Both the position numbers and the translations under genes were made by a program. Below are positions 20,601 through 35,600 of a stretch of 64,000 nt of DNA, in pieces. The notes under the pieces were generated by a model. It saw nothing but the letters and a program-made list of their open reading frames with translations, was not told where the DNA came from and ran no database searches. Origin of the DNA: Asterias rubens (Eukaryota; Echinodermata; Asteroidea; Forcipulatida; Asteriidae); contig NC_047083.1 in assembly GCF_902459465.1 (NCBI RefSeq), positions 8,485,526 to 8,549,525 of the forward strand, in the 5' to 3' direction. Position 1 is the stretch's first letter. The number at the start of each line of letters is the position of its first letter.

Positions 20601-23600
20601 CTGAATACCCAGTACTTCCGGAGTTCTGTGAACAAAATCACAGTCATATTACTTGGGTGGGATTCAAACCCATGACCTTTATCAATTCTAGAGCCCCTCA
20701 ACCCAGGCAGGCTAGGGCCCCACCAGCCTTCTCGGTCCCGACTCAACACAGGACCGCATTTGCCGTCCAGTCTCATGGGAGACAGAGCTCCGCTGGCCCC
20801 CATGATGTTTTACAAACTACAATCCCGGCCAAAATGCTTGGGCCACCCTTTCCTAACGTTGTATACAACGATTCCCTGTGCACTTCCCATTCACATTCAA
20901 AACATTTGTCCCCCGCCCCCCACTCAATGTTGACTGTAACTCAGAACACAACTCAGAACACAATCAGCAATTGGAACCAACATTGAAAGGGGGCAGGGGG
21001 GGCCCAACGAGATATGGCCGGGATTGTAGACCAACGAGATTAGAAGTTATTGACTCACTTGTGAGGATGTTTTTGAAGAGCATGTACTCATCGTCAAATG
21101 GTCCGTCCTCGTCGTCGAGGGGGGTGTTGTATCCCTCGAGGGCGGTCTCCTCATACATCTCTTCATCATCACTATCGTCATCTCGATCATTAGCCTGATG
21201 ACATCATAGGAATAAGAACAAATTTAGTTTTATATTTAAAATTTTAACACGGTCAGCCATTTTGTGGGGGTCAAGTTTTCTACTCATTTTTAAAAAAAAC
21301 TACAGCAATGTACTACAACATTCTAAAAGAAGCTTTCCACCATCTTCAAATTGTGTAAGGTAAATTTGTGGACATTGTGTTTTGTGTCCTACAACAAGTA
21401 CCCAGATCCTTGTATAATATACTTTGTATTGAGACCATTAATAATTTTTTATCTGTATGTATGAAAGATGAATGGAATAAACAAACAAACAAAACAAACG
21501 AGCTACTTCAGTAAAAATTCAGGAGCTAAACTTACGATTCTTTCTAATCTCTCCAAGTATTCTGCTCCATCTTCGTCTATTTCATCTTCGTCACTCTCTA
21601 AGGCCGCCTCTTCATAATCGCTGTCTTCCTCTTCTTCATCTGAATCTTCCTCCTCCGCCGTAGCTCGACCTGAGGGGTGGCAAGAATTGGGCTTGACGTT
21701 AGATTAATCCCTGCAGGGCTATTTCAACCCACAAAGTTATGGGCACAGCCACAGTTTGTAGTAGGTGGTTGCTTTTTTGTTAATTACACCGACCAATGAA
21801 TGTAAACACAAATCAGTATTTGGCATGTTTGGGGGTCAACAAACACTGCAAAAGCGCATCATCATAGGGGGAAAGGGTCACCTTGTAAAACCCATTACAA
21901 ATTCAGCAGCTAAATGTGTGTAATCCTTAGAGGGCTATTTTTGCGTAAAAATAAAAAAAAATCCATTTTGGCCAATATGCTTAAGTGCTGTACACTGCCG
22001 ATAGCTGCACCGCTTTTGCTGGGTAACGACAGTGCGTTGTTTTTAACACCAATACATGGGAAAATCATTGTCTTTTTAAATCTTTATGTGAATTAGGTGT
22101 CCTGTCACAATTTCTGTGACAGGACCGCATGACTCAACACCGCAGTATAGAACACCGACTTGCTTATTTACTACTCGGGGATGTGACAGGCTGTTGAGAA
22201 GAAACTTGAAAACTCCGAGCAGAAAAGCATGCGAGCTTGAAAAGTTGCAAGCATGAGCTTTTTAACATTTATCTTTGGTTCTAAAAGACCTACACTGCAG
22301 TCTGAGGCTTTATTATATGGGTTTATTTTCACAGGTTTGTTATTTTATCCATTTGTTGGGATACACCAAGTGGGAAGACTGGTCTTTGACAATTACCAAA
22401 GGTGTCCAGTGCCTTTAAAACAAACTTACACTCATACGCCCTCTTTAGTCCTCTGAACAGCATGATCAATGCGGGTATAAACTGCTGGGCGCACTCCAAA
22501 ACAACGGGTGGCTTACTGGGGATCGAGAGTAGGGTACAGATTCCCAAGACACAGACCTTTCTGTCGTGTAACCTGAAATAAAAAAAAGGTAGCCATTAGC
22601 GAAAAGAAAGTTTTTGTTTAGCCATTTCCCCTTTGAACTTCTTCTTCCGCTACTACGCGGAAAGTTACTGAGTGCGTTCGTTTAGCTTCCCTGGGTCGAC
22701 TGCGCAGTGCTCACTCGGGATAGCCCCCGACAAGAGCTAATCGAACAATCACACTCGCCCTCTCGTGGTGACGGCATGCACCTCAGTTCACCCCCAAGTG
22801 ACCCACTCCACAAGCAGGGCACTGGGGGCGGACCCGGGGCAGACCGAGGTCGACCTAGGGAAGCTAAATGAACGCACCCAGTGTGACTGGCTGAGGTGTA
22901 ATTCTACCGTGCGTTCCCAACTTCTGATTAAGAATAATTGAAACTAAATTGAGGAAACTGTTCCCAGCAGATTGGGCCTGCTCCTTCACAAAGGATTGCC
23001 CCGTTGCCCCTAATCTGGGCACTACTTGACCTAAAAAACTCTGGGGTTCTCCTCCCACATCTAAAACTGAAGTTTCTACCATTGTTTTAGTTACCGAGGA
23101 CTCACAATTTTTGCCCAGCACTCCGAGCAAAACACGTTGTGCCGCCCAGCAATAAGGAGAGTATCATACCCCATACATTTACGGTTTGGAAACCTGGCCC
23201 CAATTTTGTTGACCCACTCGCCCTTTGTGGACTTTAACAAAAATGTTATAGACGATGTGACCTGTGACATCACACGTTTACAAAAGAGCCACAGAGCCTG
23301 GACTTCCTGCAGGCATGATTTGTACACAGCTAAATGGAAGAAAATATAAAAATCTTATATTTTATGGAGATTGCACTGTCTAATTATTATCAACTTTTGA
23401 TAAGATGAAAGGGGGCACATCTCAAAACTTGTCCAGCTTTAACTTTCATAACTCTTGGTTTTATGTGGCAATTATGACACAAAATGTCAACTTTACCATA
23501 GGACCAATGCAGTATCTTGCCTGCCAGAATACTTAAAGAATGTACAAGGTCACACTTATTGTAAACAAAGGTCACATGGTCTATAAGACACAAGACATAA

Positions 23601-26600
23601 CCCTTACCCTAAGAAGCAGTCGGTGTCATGCAGCCACTGTTTAACAAACTGCGCCGTGACAGCCTCGTTGGTATTAGGTATCGTCATCTTCTCTAATGTT
23701 TCCATCAGTAGCATGGGGTTATAGTACAAGGCGGCGACGACGACCTGAAGACACATCTGCCTTAACTCAGTCGTCTTAACCTCCCTCGTCAATCTGTTGA
23801 GGACGACCTCCACGAAAAGTGGCACACACTAAAAAACAACAGACAATCTTTTGTTTAAAGGCAGTGGACACTTTGGTAATTATTCTAAATAATTGTTAGC
23901 ATTAAAAACTTAATAACGAGTAATGGAGAGCTGTTGATGGTATTAAACATTGTGAGAAATGACTCCCTCTGAAGTAATGTAGTTTTTGAGAAAGAGGTAA
24001 TTTCTCACTCAAATAGTATACATAATTTCATAAAAAAAAACTATTAAAAAAAACGCTACTTTGCAAATTCCTTTGCTATTAGCAAGAAAGGAGTGGAATA
24101 CCAGTCACAGCGCTAGTAAATGTTCGGTATTACAATGTATTATGGCCGATAACCTATTTTTGCTGTGCTTACAGGCTTTATGAAATTGGGCCAACTTGAC
24201 TTTGATGCATTAAACCGTTCAGCCACAACACACCATAGAAAAGAGGATGTAGTTTTTAGTTTTATCTGTACCTGATTTATTTCTCCTTTATATTGTAGGA
24301 GTATGACCTCAAGCAGTTTGGCTGCGTGGCTCTCGGGGTCATCACCAGCTTCTTCATCGAGTATCTATTTGTACAAAACAACATCAACAACATCAACAGA
24401 CATCAACAAATATCAACAAACATCAATAAACATACAAAAAATGTCAGCAACAATGTTAACAAAGAATCTAAACTAAGTTGCGGCATTACAAAGATGGGTT
24501 TTTAAAGCCATTGGACACTTTCGGTAAACAGTGTTGTCCAAAAGCCCACAGTTGTGTATCACAACTTATATATATAATAACAAACCTGTGAAAATTTAGG
24601 TTCAATCGGTCATCGGAGTCGGAAAACCCACCCTTGTTTCCGCACGTTTCGCCGTGTCATGACACGTGTTTAAAATAAATCCGTAAAGAGAATTGCTTAT
24701 TGTTTTAATGTTTACTCAAAAAGTAAAGCATTTCATGAAATAATATTTCAAGAGAAGACTTTCACCATTACCTTCTGTAAACCCTGTAAAGTTATTTGTA
24801 AATCTGTGAACTTTTTTTTTTCTGTTCCGAAAGTGTCCAATGGCTTTAACTCACTTAAAATCCACAAGATTTGATTTTGGTAAACAACTACAGCAACACC
24901 CGTTTCAGACAGGCACTCCGGAGTTTCGCCGAACCAAAATCGGACTTAAAGTACATCAACAGTTCGACATCTGAAACGGTTTAGAAGTTGAAAGATCGAC
25001 TGTTGCAGTCGTTCAGAATGACCTTGAAGCGCTTTGGTTTTAGACGTGGATCTTTTCAATGAAAATGTTATGTTAATTTCGCCTGTCTGAAACCAAAATT
25101 AACTTGGCTCAGCCTACGGTTGCTCTTAATCTATTTGGTTTGGTGTGTCTGTCTAAAACAGGTGTAAAATATGAAAACAAGAGATATGACGAACCTTCTT
25201 GCACATGTTATAGATGATTTCAAGATGTCTAGGGTTGGACAAGAAGGCTTGGGGATCAGTCGTGACGTAATTATGTAAGGCTGGCATCATTTCTGAAAAA
25301 AAAGATAAAAGAAAAACATGTGCATAAGCTTTCAATTTTCAATATTTTCAAAGGGAAGGTACACGCTTGGTAATTGTCAAAGACCAGTCTTCTCACTTGG
25401 TGTATCCCATCATAACCATAAAATAATACACCCTGTGAAAATTTGGGCTCAATTAGTCATCGAAGTTGCGAGAAAATGATGAAAGAAAAAAACACCCTTG
25501 TCACACGAAGTTGTGTGCTTTCAGATGCTTGACTTCGAGACCTCAAATTCTAAATCCGAGGGCTCGAAATCGAATTCGTAGAAAAATACTTCTTTCTCAA
25601 AAGCTACGTTACTTCAGAGGGAGCCGTTTCTCCCAATGTTTTATACTATCAACAGCTCTCCACTGTTTGTTACCAAGTCAGTTTTTTAAAGTAACATTTG
25701 TTTTGAGTAATTACCAAACGTGTACCTTCCCTTTAATTTTGTCCTTGCATTACTTTAATCACCCAGTAGGAGTGGACCCCAGTTTGCCTTCGACCACAGG
25801 GTGTCATGGCCGAGCAGTTTAGAGCGTCCCACTCAAGTTATGGTGGTTAAGTCGTCAGAGGGTGGGTTTGAATCCCTTGACGTGTCTCGGTAATCACTGG
25901 TTTGGGATATGAGCAGTTTTTAACAAGACCTCTCTCATCTGATCGCGAGATAATGACTGGAGTGTGAGCTGTCAGTTAATGTATCAACAGTTGTGATGTA
26001 ACGGTTCCTTTAAAAGTCTTATTGTCAGTGATGGATATGATGTCTGGGGTGGTCAAGTGTTCCAGTCTTTAAAAACTGTTTTGGGTACGACTGAAAATCA
26101 GACCAGCCGTAGATTTCACAACACTCTTCCTAACTTAGGATTAATCTTATGACTTAGGACGAGTCCAACCCTGCACTGTAGCATGCATACCTTTAAGGTT
26201 AATCCTAAGTTAGGACGAGTAACTCGAGATAAGACGAGTCCTAACTCTTTGTGAAATCGACAGCTGTATGCTTTGTTTTTTAAACGGCAAGGGCACCAAG
26301 GCACTTGCTCATTGTTAAAGGGCACCCTATGAGGAAATTGGAAATTTCTACTGGAGCATTTCAAGGGCACCAAGGCAATGACCAGGGAAGTAACAGGCCT
26401 GGAATACCACAGGAAGTGGTAACAATATTTGTTAGGGCGCCTGTCAAAAACACGGCAGATTGAATGAAGGATTTGAACTTACCAACGAAGTAGTCGTACC
26501 CGTCCTGCTCGAACGTGGCGTAGAGCATCTCAAAGACTTGCCATAGAGGGGGTGATATATGCGTACAGGTCATACTGAAGATTAACGACATCACCTCCTC

Positions 26601-29600
26601 ATAAAAATCTAAAATATGCAAAATATTAAGAAAACAAAAATAACACTCAAGTTTTTTCGAACACAAATCCACAACCAAAAGATGTCATGGTGTATAGAGC
26701 TCGTTAGCCAGGCATATTTGATCGGGGGAGGGGGGTCGAAGGAGGAACATTTCATCGAGTACAAGGGCGGCCCTCATGTACACAAGGCCTAGGCTACAAT
26801 AAACTTTTCAGGCCTTGTCAAAAAAGAAAGACAAAGTTTTCCAGATTTTTCCAGAGGGCAAACAAATCGGAAAACACTACTATATCAGGCCTACTCAACC
26901 CATTAGCAAATACACACAAATTCAACGAACTGAACAGGGCAGGCAAATTCAACGGATTCACAAAACTTTTGGTGAGATTATAGTCATGTATTTTTTAGCA
27001 CTGAATTCAAGTTCTGGGGGTTTAGTTGGGTTAGGTTGGTCAAAACCCGGTCACGACACTTGAGCGATACACCCACTATGATTGCTTCTCTGCACCAAGG
27101 AGTATAAATTGGTAGATGGCATTGTGACTCACCTAGTACACTATTTTGTAAGACTACTGCAACTACATTCAACACGATGCCCTCAAGTTGTACAACTATC
27201 TGTTGATATAAAAATAATCATTGGATGTAACGTTTTTTTTTAAATTTTTTTTTAAGCTTGGGACATATCTGCTGGGCCCAATTTCATGCAGGCCGGTAAG
27301 CTGCGTTTTTGAAAGGGCAAGGGCACCAAGGCATTTTCTCCTCGGTAAGGAATCTTTGTGGTAAGGGCACCCTTTGTAAATTTCTACTGGAGCATTTCAA
27401 GGGCACCAATGCAACGACCAGGGGGCCATGGAGGCGGTCGCCTTCACTGCCTCTGTATCAGGCATGGTCATGGCTTTGCTTACGCCTATGATCACCATTC
27501 TTCGCTTACTTTGCAAGTGCCAAATTTCTGTGCTAGCTTTGTGAGCTTAGAATTCCACGTAAGCAAAAATCACTGCTGTGTGTTTTGGTAAGTGCTGAAT
27601 CTTTGCCTTTACGGTAAGCAGAGCCATGAATTAGGCCCTGGGCCCAAATTCATAGAGCTGCTAAGCACAAAAATTTGATTAGCTCGAAGTTTCTTCCTTG
27701 ATAAAAACAGGATTACCAACCAAATTTCCATTTGTTGCATATTGCTTGTTACTGGTATTCAACTGTTGTTTGCTTATCCTGAAAATCACGTGGAAATTTG
27801 GTTGGTAATCCTGTTTTTATCAAGGAAGCAATTTCATGCTAAGCAAATTTTTATGCTAAGCAGCTCTATGAAATTGGGCCCTGATGGTGTCCACTGTTCA
27901 ATCCACAACACTGTTGAAATTAATTTTGAGGAAACAGGAAATCTAAGTTTCTTGTTTAAAAATCAAATTCTTTGCGGACGTACCTCTTGCTTTTCTTCCA
28001 CAACATTCAGGATGGTTTCTATTGTATTAAGAATGCCCATGGCGGTCGCCGCTCGGTCGTCCATACTCTCCTCAGCGTCAATCACCTGAGAGAATGTGGT
28101 TGCCTAGACGACGAAAACAAACACATGGAGATCATACCAACATAATAAAAACAGAGGGATAAAGGGAAGGTTAAGTTCTGTAATCACTCTGGTGTTTGAT
28201 CAGCAGGGTTTGGGTTCGGATCATGGTCGTGACACTTAAAATACAATAAAATTGGGGAGGTAGTGCTTTCTGCTCTACCGGCTAGGCCTCGAATTGAAGA
28301 CACCCAAGCCTACATTCGTATGGACTGTGAAAGGGGTAACCCTGTTTCAGCCCTAGGAGTAGGTGGCAGTGGCCTCCAGGAAAAAATAGTTGTAGCCCAC
28401 ACCTTGAGGTGGCCTTCAGGCCTTGTGTGTCGGGCGACTTGCAAATAAAAAATATAAAAAATTAGATAATAATAATTTTTTGTTAGAAGCCAACAGCAGT
28501 TTTCGATAGTAAAAAGCATTTTGAGAAACATATCACTTCACTAATTGAGTAATGAAATAATTAATTCCCACATAATATTGAGACACATTATCTTCTCAAC
28601 TTGTGAATCTAGTCTTATAAATCGTTTTCTGGTACTGCAAACTTCTTGAGCTCCAAGTCCTGCGGTCTTGTCAAATTTCCGCCCGAATTCAAGCCATGTA
28701 GAGCAAGGGGAGATTTGAAACAGGGTCCACAGACATGAGGTACGGAAAGAAATCATCACACAAACCTGTTCCCAGTGTTCCCGTTGAAACAAAACCTGAA
28801 CTGGCGAGTGCAAAGCGTGAAAGCTTGCCGACATACATTTACCTTTGGTTTTTAAAGCTTTTACATTTATAACGGTTTTATCTTTATTTTTTGATGATTT
28901 TGATCTTAATAATAAGGTTTATAGACGATGTGACCTATGTTTACATTCAAACCGCCCTCTGTTGACAAAACACTGTATATGTCATGTTTCGCCGGGCAAA
29001 AAGACATGTACTCATGGTAAGATTGCATACACTTTCTAGCTGGCTGCCAAAACACAAAGGTTTTGCCCGGCGGTATGAGCGCAAATCATGTCATGGTTTT
29101 CGTGTGACGCCAGAGGTCACATCGTCTATACACATTAATTAAAACCATTTTTTTTGGAGGGTGGGCGGGCATTTTTATCACCGGATCCCCTTATTTATCG
29201 CTCTAAACTCACCAAGTGTTGAGTGATTTCCACAGCTATTGGTATAATCTCATTGCCGTAGGTAGTGATCAATCTCTGCATCACCTCCGTTAGATCATCG
29301 TTCTCCGTTTCTCTGATCACGATCAGCAGCGCTGGAGGGGAGAAAAAAAAACACCAAGCACACATTGTTAATCCCGGACGCTGTGTTGTCACACAAGAAT
29401 TTCTAAGTAAATACTCAGGAAATAGACCCCTTGCGTTACGAGAAGGGCTCAATTTCATAAAACTTTTAAGCACACAAACTTGCTAAGCATAGGAAAGTGT
29501 TGCTTAAAGGATGTATGTAACTTTTGTAGGACAAAAAACACAATGTCCACAGATTTACACTAAACTTACACAGTTTGGAGATAATGATGGTAGAAAGCTT

Positions 29601-32600
29601 CCCTGAAAATATTACTTGCAATGTCATGAAAATAATTTTGGTCTCATGAGACCAAAATTATTTTAAGCATTTACATACTTATTTTCATGACATTGTTTCA
29701 CTCAGTTCTCAAAAACTACAGCACCTCAGTAAGTAATATTAGAAGGGAAGCTTTCCACTATCATTATCTTCAAACCCTGTAAGTTTAATGTAAACCTATG
29801 GACATTTTGAAAAAGTACACAAATCCTTTAACAGAAACAGGCTGCTAGCCAAAATAACATTAAGTTAAAATTGTGGCTGGTGCCCGACTCAGTTTTAGCT
29901 TAGCAAAGGAATTTGTCAAGCAGTATTTTAAATTTTAACCCAAGAAGTTCCTGAAAAGTTCTGAAAAATAATACCGCGAGTGGGCGCAGAATTTTTTTTT
30001 TTAAAATACCGGCGTGCAGTGGTTAATAGAGTTATGGTTGGTACCCTGTAAGATGTCTTTGACGAATGGTTGGATGTAGAGCTTGGCTTTCTCTTCGTGG
30101 CTGGTGATGAGTTCTTGTAGTGCTATGGCCGCCTCCACCTGCAAAGGTTTCAAAACATAAAAAGTTTGTTAAAAGGATGAATACAATGCCGTTAGAGGGA
30201 ATGATCTTAAAACATGCCCGATGAACAGAAAATTTTGCAAAGCGCCTTGGTCTATTTATAGATGTTAAATTTGAATCGGGAATAAAGAATATTCACTTTG
30301 GTCACAGAACTTGGGAACGTACAGTGCCAGCACACATTGGTGTAAATGGGTTAAACCTATATTTAAATTCTTCATCCCAATGCAAATTTGACATCTATTA
30401 AGTCGATGCATTACCCACTGCTAAAACAAAGGATTCAAACGGCCTCTGTATGAAGCTACCGGGCAATCTCGGTTGTCCAGGGTCAGGGGTGTACACCTAT
30501 GACACTGCTCTAGAATAGGGGACTTTCAGGACGCTAGGTGGCAGCAGACTTACCAGGTAAAATCCGATGTTCTCGGTAATGTGCGAATGCTCAGAACTAC
30601 GTAAACAATGGCAATTTACCTGGTAAGTTTGCTGCCACCTAGCGTTCCAAAGTCTCCCATTGCAAAAGTCGTTGGTTCTGAATCCCACCCGATTCATATG
30701 CCTGAGCATACAGTGCTAACACACATCGGTGTATATGGTTACAACCAAAATGAGTATGCCTTGATCTAGCTACAAGTGCGCTTGATACTAAGCTTGGGCG
30801 ATATCGATTTATTTTATTCACGATATATCGCCGACAATATATCGCGATATGCGATATAATCGCGATTAATTAAATTTGACATCATCAGTCTTCAAACTCC
30901 AAGTGAAAGTTGTAGAAGAGACAGTCATAGCATAAGAGAGGTGTTCTAATGACCTATTCTTCTGGTTTTACTCCAAACCTAAGGGGTGCAAGATGTCTCA
31001 GCTAGCAAATACATCGCGATATTGCGATATTTAATTGATATCGCAATATATCGCGATATATCGATATTTCGATTAAAACCAAATCCATCCGATATCGAAA
31101 TCGTTTTCAAATTAATATTACGATATTCGATAATATCGTGATACCGCCCAAGCTTACTTGATACGGATTTTTAATGTCGTGAAATTACAGAAAACTATGG
31201 AATAAACTATGGAATAAAACTGATAGATTTTGAAAGATTCAGACAGGAAAGATGACCTACCTTAACGGGCATTTCCTTATCGTGTATTAGACTGTTACGA
31301 GTGAGGTCTAAGGCAGTCTGTAAGTTCCGTTCATTCTTGAATGGAGCTTCGCAGAAAGCGTGGACGACATAGTTGGCCTGTGGGAAATAACAGTTTATAC
31401 AGCAAGATAAAATAACAGGTATTTATTACCAAAAAAGCCTCCCCTGTGCTGTATTGCACGGTGATAAGAGATGGAGTGAGAAATGGGTCCCCACTGGTTT
31501 GGGAGTGACCAGTTTCAACAAGATCTTTCTTTTATTTTGATCAAAAGTTACTGAGGAATGAGTAGAAGGTTTATGGTGCCACTGCCTCGGAGCCCACTGA
31601 CACAAACATCTAGAAAAACCCTCGCAGGTTTGCGCTTATACCATGAAGTATTAGAAAAAAGAAGGTAATTTTTAATTATAATAATCGACGGAGAGTAAGG
31701 GGGGGGGGGTGAATAATTGCTTACCCTTGCTCTCATGTAACCCATCTCACTGTTGAATTCTGGGAAGATATTATTAACGAGGACTTGTTCCATGCGCTCT
31801 TTGTACATTTTTTTCTGCAGAAAAAGGGTTAAAAAAAAACAAAGAGTCAAACTTGAGAAATGTTATTTTCGTTTTCAAACCAAGTTGAATTATTATTTAA
31901 ATGATTATTTAAAATATGAAGAAACTATGAATAAAAAAATAAACCGCACCCCTTGTGACATGGCCCCCATACCTTGAGTAGGATATCTGCCATGGTGCCA
32001 ACCATGTGCATGACGCCATCTTTCTTCCTCGGCTCCATGCCTGGCTCGATCATAACCTGCATACAGAACTCCATTGTCTTCTGAAGGACCTCCTTCCTCT
32101 TGCCAGCGCAGGATCGGAGAACGGTCTGCGCAGCCGCAACGGGAGAGATGAAATCCTCAAACGCATCTGAAACAATTTCAACAAATCGGAAACTAAGAGT
32201 AATTATGAATATAAATAGTAAACTTACAGCTCAACAACCATGGGTAAAATCTCTTTTGAGGGAGTGTTGGCTCCGAAAAGAGACGGTTTGATCTCGTCGT
32301 TTCAAACAGTATACTCTGCTCGTCTTCAGGAAACTGGTAAGAATTATGTCAAAGTATAAAGTAACAAAAGTATGGAGCTGAAGACGAGTATAGGAAACTG
32401 TTAAGCACAATTTTCTGCTTAAGCAGCTCTATGAAATTGGGCCCTGGAAATGGGGGTTTAAAAAAATCGGAAATTAGTAAGATTAATGCCAAAGTATGAA
32501 GGAAATTGTGGTGCAAAATGAATTGGTCATTTAAGTTTCAAAAGAACAAAGACAGAAACGCCCCAGTTGCACAAATTTGTGTGCTTTCAGTATGTTTTAA

Positions 32601-35600
32601 TAAAATGCTTCAGCACCGAACTTTTGTAACTGGTACATGTGTAGGGCAGTTGGGGCAGTTCGAGACGTATGAGGCAGGGCATTTGTGGGCAGAATGCACA
32701 CTGAAGGGTCAAGAGCTGATTGGACGAGTCGAATATAACTGTCATTAAAGGCAGTGGACACTATTGGTAATTACTCAAAATAATTTTCGGCATAAAACCT
32801 CACTTGGTAATGAGTAATGGGGAGAGGTTGATAGTATAAAACATTGTGATAAACGGCTCCCTCTGAAGTGACGTAGTTTTTGAGAAAGAGGTAATTTTCC
32901 AAGAATTTGATTTTGAGACCTCAGATTTAGAATTTGAGGTCTCGAAATCAAGCATCTGAAAGCACACAACCCCCTGTGACAAGGGTGTTTTTTTTCTTTC
33001 ATAGTTATCTCGCAACTCCGACGACCAATGAAGCTCAAATTTTCACAGGTTTGTTATTTTATGCATATGTTGAAGTACCAGAGTAAAAAGACTGGTCTTT
33101 GACAATTACCAATAGTGTCCAGTGTCTTTAACACTTACCAAACTTGATGCGGATGTACTCGTAGGGGTCTTCGTTCCATAGTTCCTCGTTCTCGTCTGTG
33201 TAGCACATCAGCGGGAACAGAACTTCTTGAATGATGGGCTGCCAAAAAAAGAAAACACACAAAAACCGAGGTAAAGCCCGGTTCATACTTCCTGCGAACG
33301 CAATCGCATTCGCAGGAAGTATGAACTGGGCTGTAGTGAGGATTCAAAATGGTGGAAAAAAGCGCCAGAGAAGACCGAAAAATAAAAAGCGCCAGAGAAG
33401 ACCGGGGGGGGGGGGGGGGGGGGGGGAAATAAACAATGAATGCAGATAAAATATACATTTCTATAGTAATAAATGTGATATAAATGAAGTGGCAATTGAT
33501 AAATATCAGAGGAATTGAAATGTCAATCACGACAATTCAAGAGAAACATGAAAATATATGCAAATTGAAGAAAGATGTAATACAGGAAAAAAGGTGTTGT
33601 ACACTCCTAAAGGAATAAAAAACAAGTTGTATAGTGCAAGAGTAAAAAAAGGACATGTCTTGAAATTGTCAGCGAATGACAGAAAAAGAAGGTGTCACAA
33701 GGAAGTGGAAGTTAAAGAAAATAAGAAATACAAGTAGGCCTATTTTAAGGAATGCTATACAAGAAAATACGTCTAGGCCTATATCAATGCATGCTACACA
33801 AGGAAATATATTGCAGTGGAAATATATTAATGAATGCTCAACTAGAAAGTATATCGCAGTGGCTATTATTAATGAATGCTAAACAAGAAAATATATCGCA
33901 GTGGAAATATATTAATGAATGCGAAACAAGTATATCGCTGTGGAAATTATTAATGAATGCTACACTAGAAAGTATATCGCAGTGGAAATATATCAATAAA
34001 TACAGAAGAAAGTATATTGCAGTGGAAATAATGAATGCTACACAAGAAAACTCAGTAAAAGTATTTTAAGGAATGCTACGCAAGAAAATACAACTAGGCC
34101 TATAGTAAGGAATGCTACAAAAGAAAATATATTGCAGTGGAAATATATAAATGAATGCAACACAAGAAAATATATTGCACATGAAATATCAATGAATGGT
34201 GTATGCCACAAAAGAAAAAATATAGCACAAATAATATATCAATGTTGTATGCAACAAGAAAATATAATGCAGAAAAAATACATATGTATATCAATGAATG
34301 CAACACAAATATAATGCACAAAAAATATATCAATGACACACAAATATAATGCACAAAAAATATATCAATGTCACACAAATATAATGCACAAAAAATATAT
34401 CAATGACACACAAATATAATGCACAAAAAATATATCAATGTCACACAAATATAATGCACAAAAAATATATCAATGTCACACAAATATAATGCACAAAAAA
34501 TATATCAATGTCACACAAATATAATGCACAAAAAATATATAAATGTATGTCACACAAATATAATGCACAAAAAAATATTTAAATGTATGCCACCAGCGAA
34601 GACAAAAAAATACAAAAAAAGTCCAAAAGTTCCATTTCATACACTCACCTGAATATGAGGCTTGATAAATTTCCAGGCGAAGGCGTGACTGACCCTGAAA
34701 TGATACAAGAAAAGTAGAACTTAAAGCCAGTGGACACTTTCGGTAAACAGTATTTTCCAAGGCCCACACTTCCGAGTATCACAGCTTATATACAAAATAA
34801 CAAACCTGTGAAAATTTAGGCTTGATTGGTCATCGGAGTCGGGAAAACCCACCCTTGCTTCCACACGTTTCGCCGTGTCATGACATGTGTTTACTATAAA
34901 TCCGTAATTCTCGATGTCGAGGATTTATAATTGTTTTAATGTTTTCTCAAAAAGTAAAGCATTTCATGGACTAATATTTCAAGAGAAGTCTTTTATCATT
35001 ACCTTCTGTAAACCCTGTAAGTTATTTGTAAATCTGTGATTTTTTTTTTTATGTTTCGAAAGTGTTTAATGGCTTTAAAGGCAGTGGACACTATTGGTAA
35101 TTACTCAAAATAATTATTATCATAAAACCTTTCTTGATTACGTGTTATGGGGAGAGGTTGATAGTATAAAACACTGTGAGAAACAGCTCCCTCTGAAGTG
35201 ACGTAGTTTTCGAGAGAGAAGTAATTTTCCATGAATTTGATTTCGAGACCTCAGAATTAGATTTTAAAGGTCTCGGAATCAAGCACCTAAAAGCACACAA
35301 CTGCGTGTGACAAGGGTGCTTTTTCTGTCATTATTTTCCCGCAACTTCGACGACCAATTGAGCTCAAATTTTCACAGGTTTGTTGCTTCATGCATATGTT
35401 GGGATAAGCACAAAAATTTGCTTAGCATGAAATTTCTTCCTTGATAAAAACAGGATTACCAACCACATTTCCACTTGTTGCATATTGCTTGTTACTGGTA
35501 TTCAGCTGTTGTTCCCTCATCCCGAAAATCATATCGAGGTAGAAATTCCAAGCTAAGCAAGATGTTGTGCTTAGCAGCTCTATAAAATTGGGCCATGGTA

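Noticed and set aside
33135..33530. 131-codon - strand ORF with a proline run
   Set aside because: The prolines come from a G-homopolymer (33403-33426). The ORF overlaps importin exon 10 in another frame and has no supporting splice or family signal.
34300..34600. Regular 36-bp repeats resembling a CRISPR array
   Set aside because: Units are contiguous with no unique spacers, they lie in an intron of an animal gene, and no cas-like genes are present. It is a simple tandem array.
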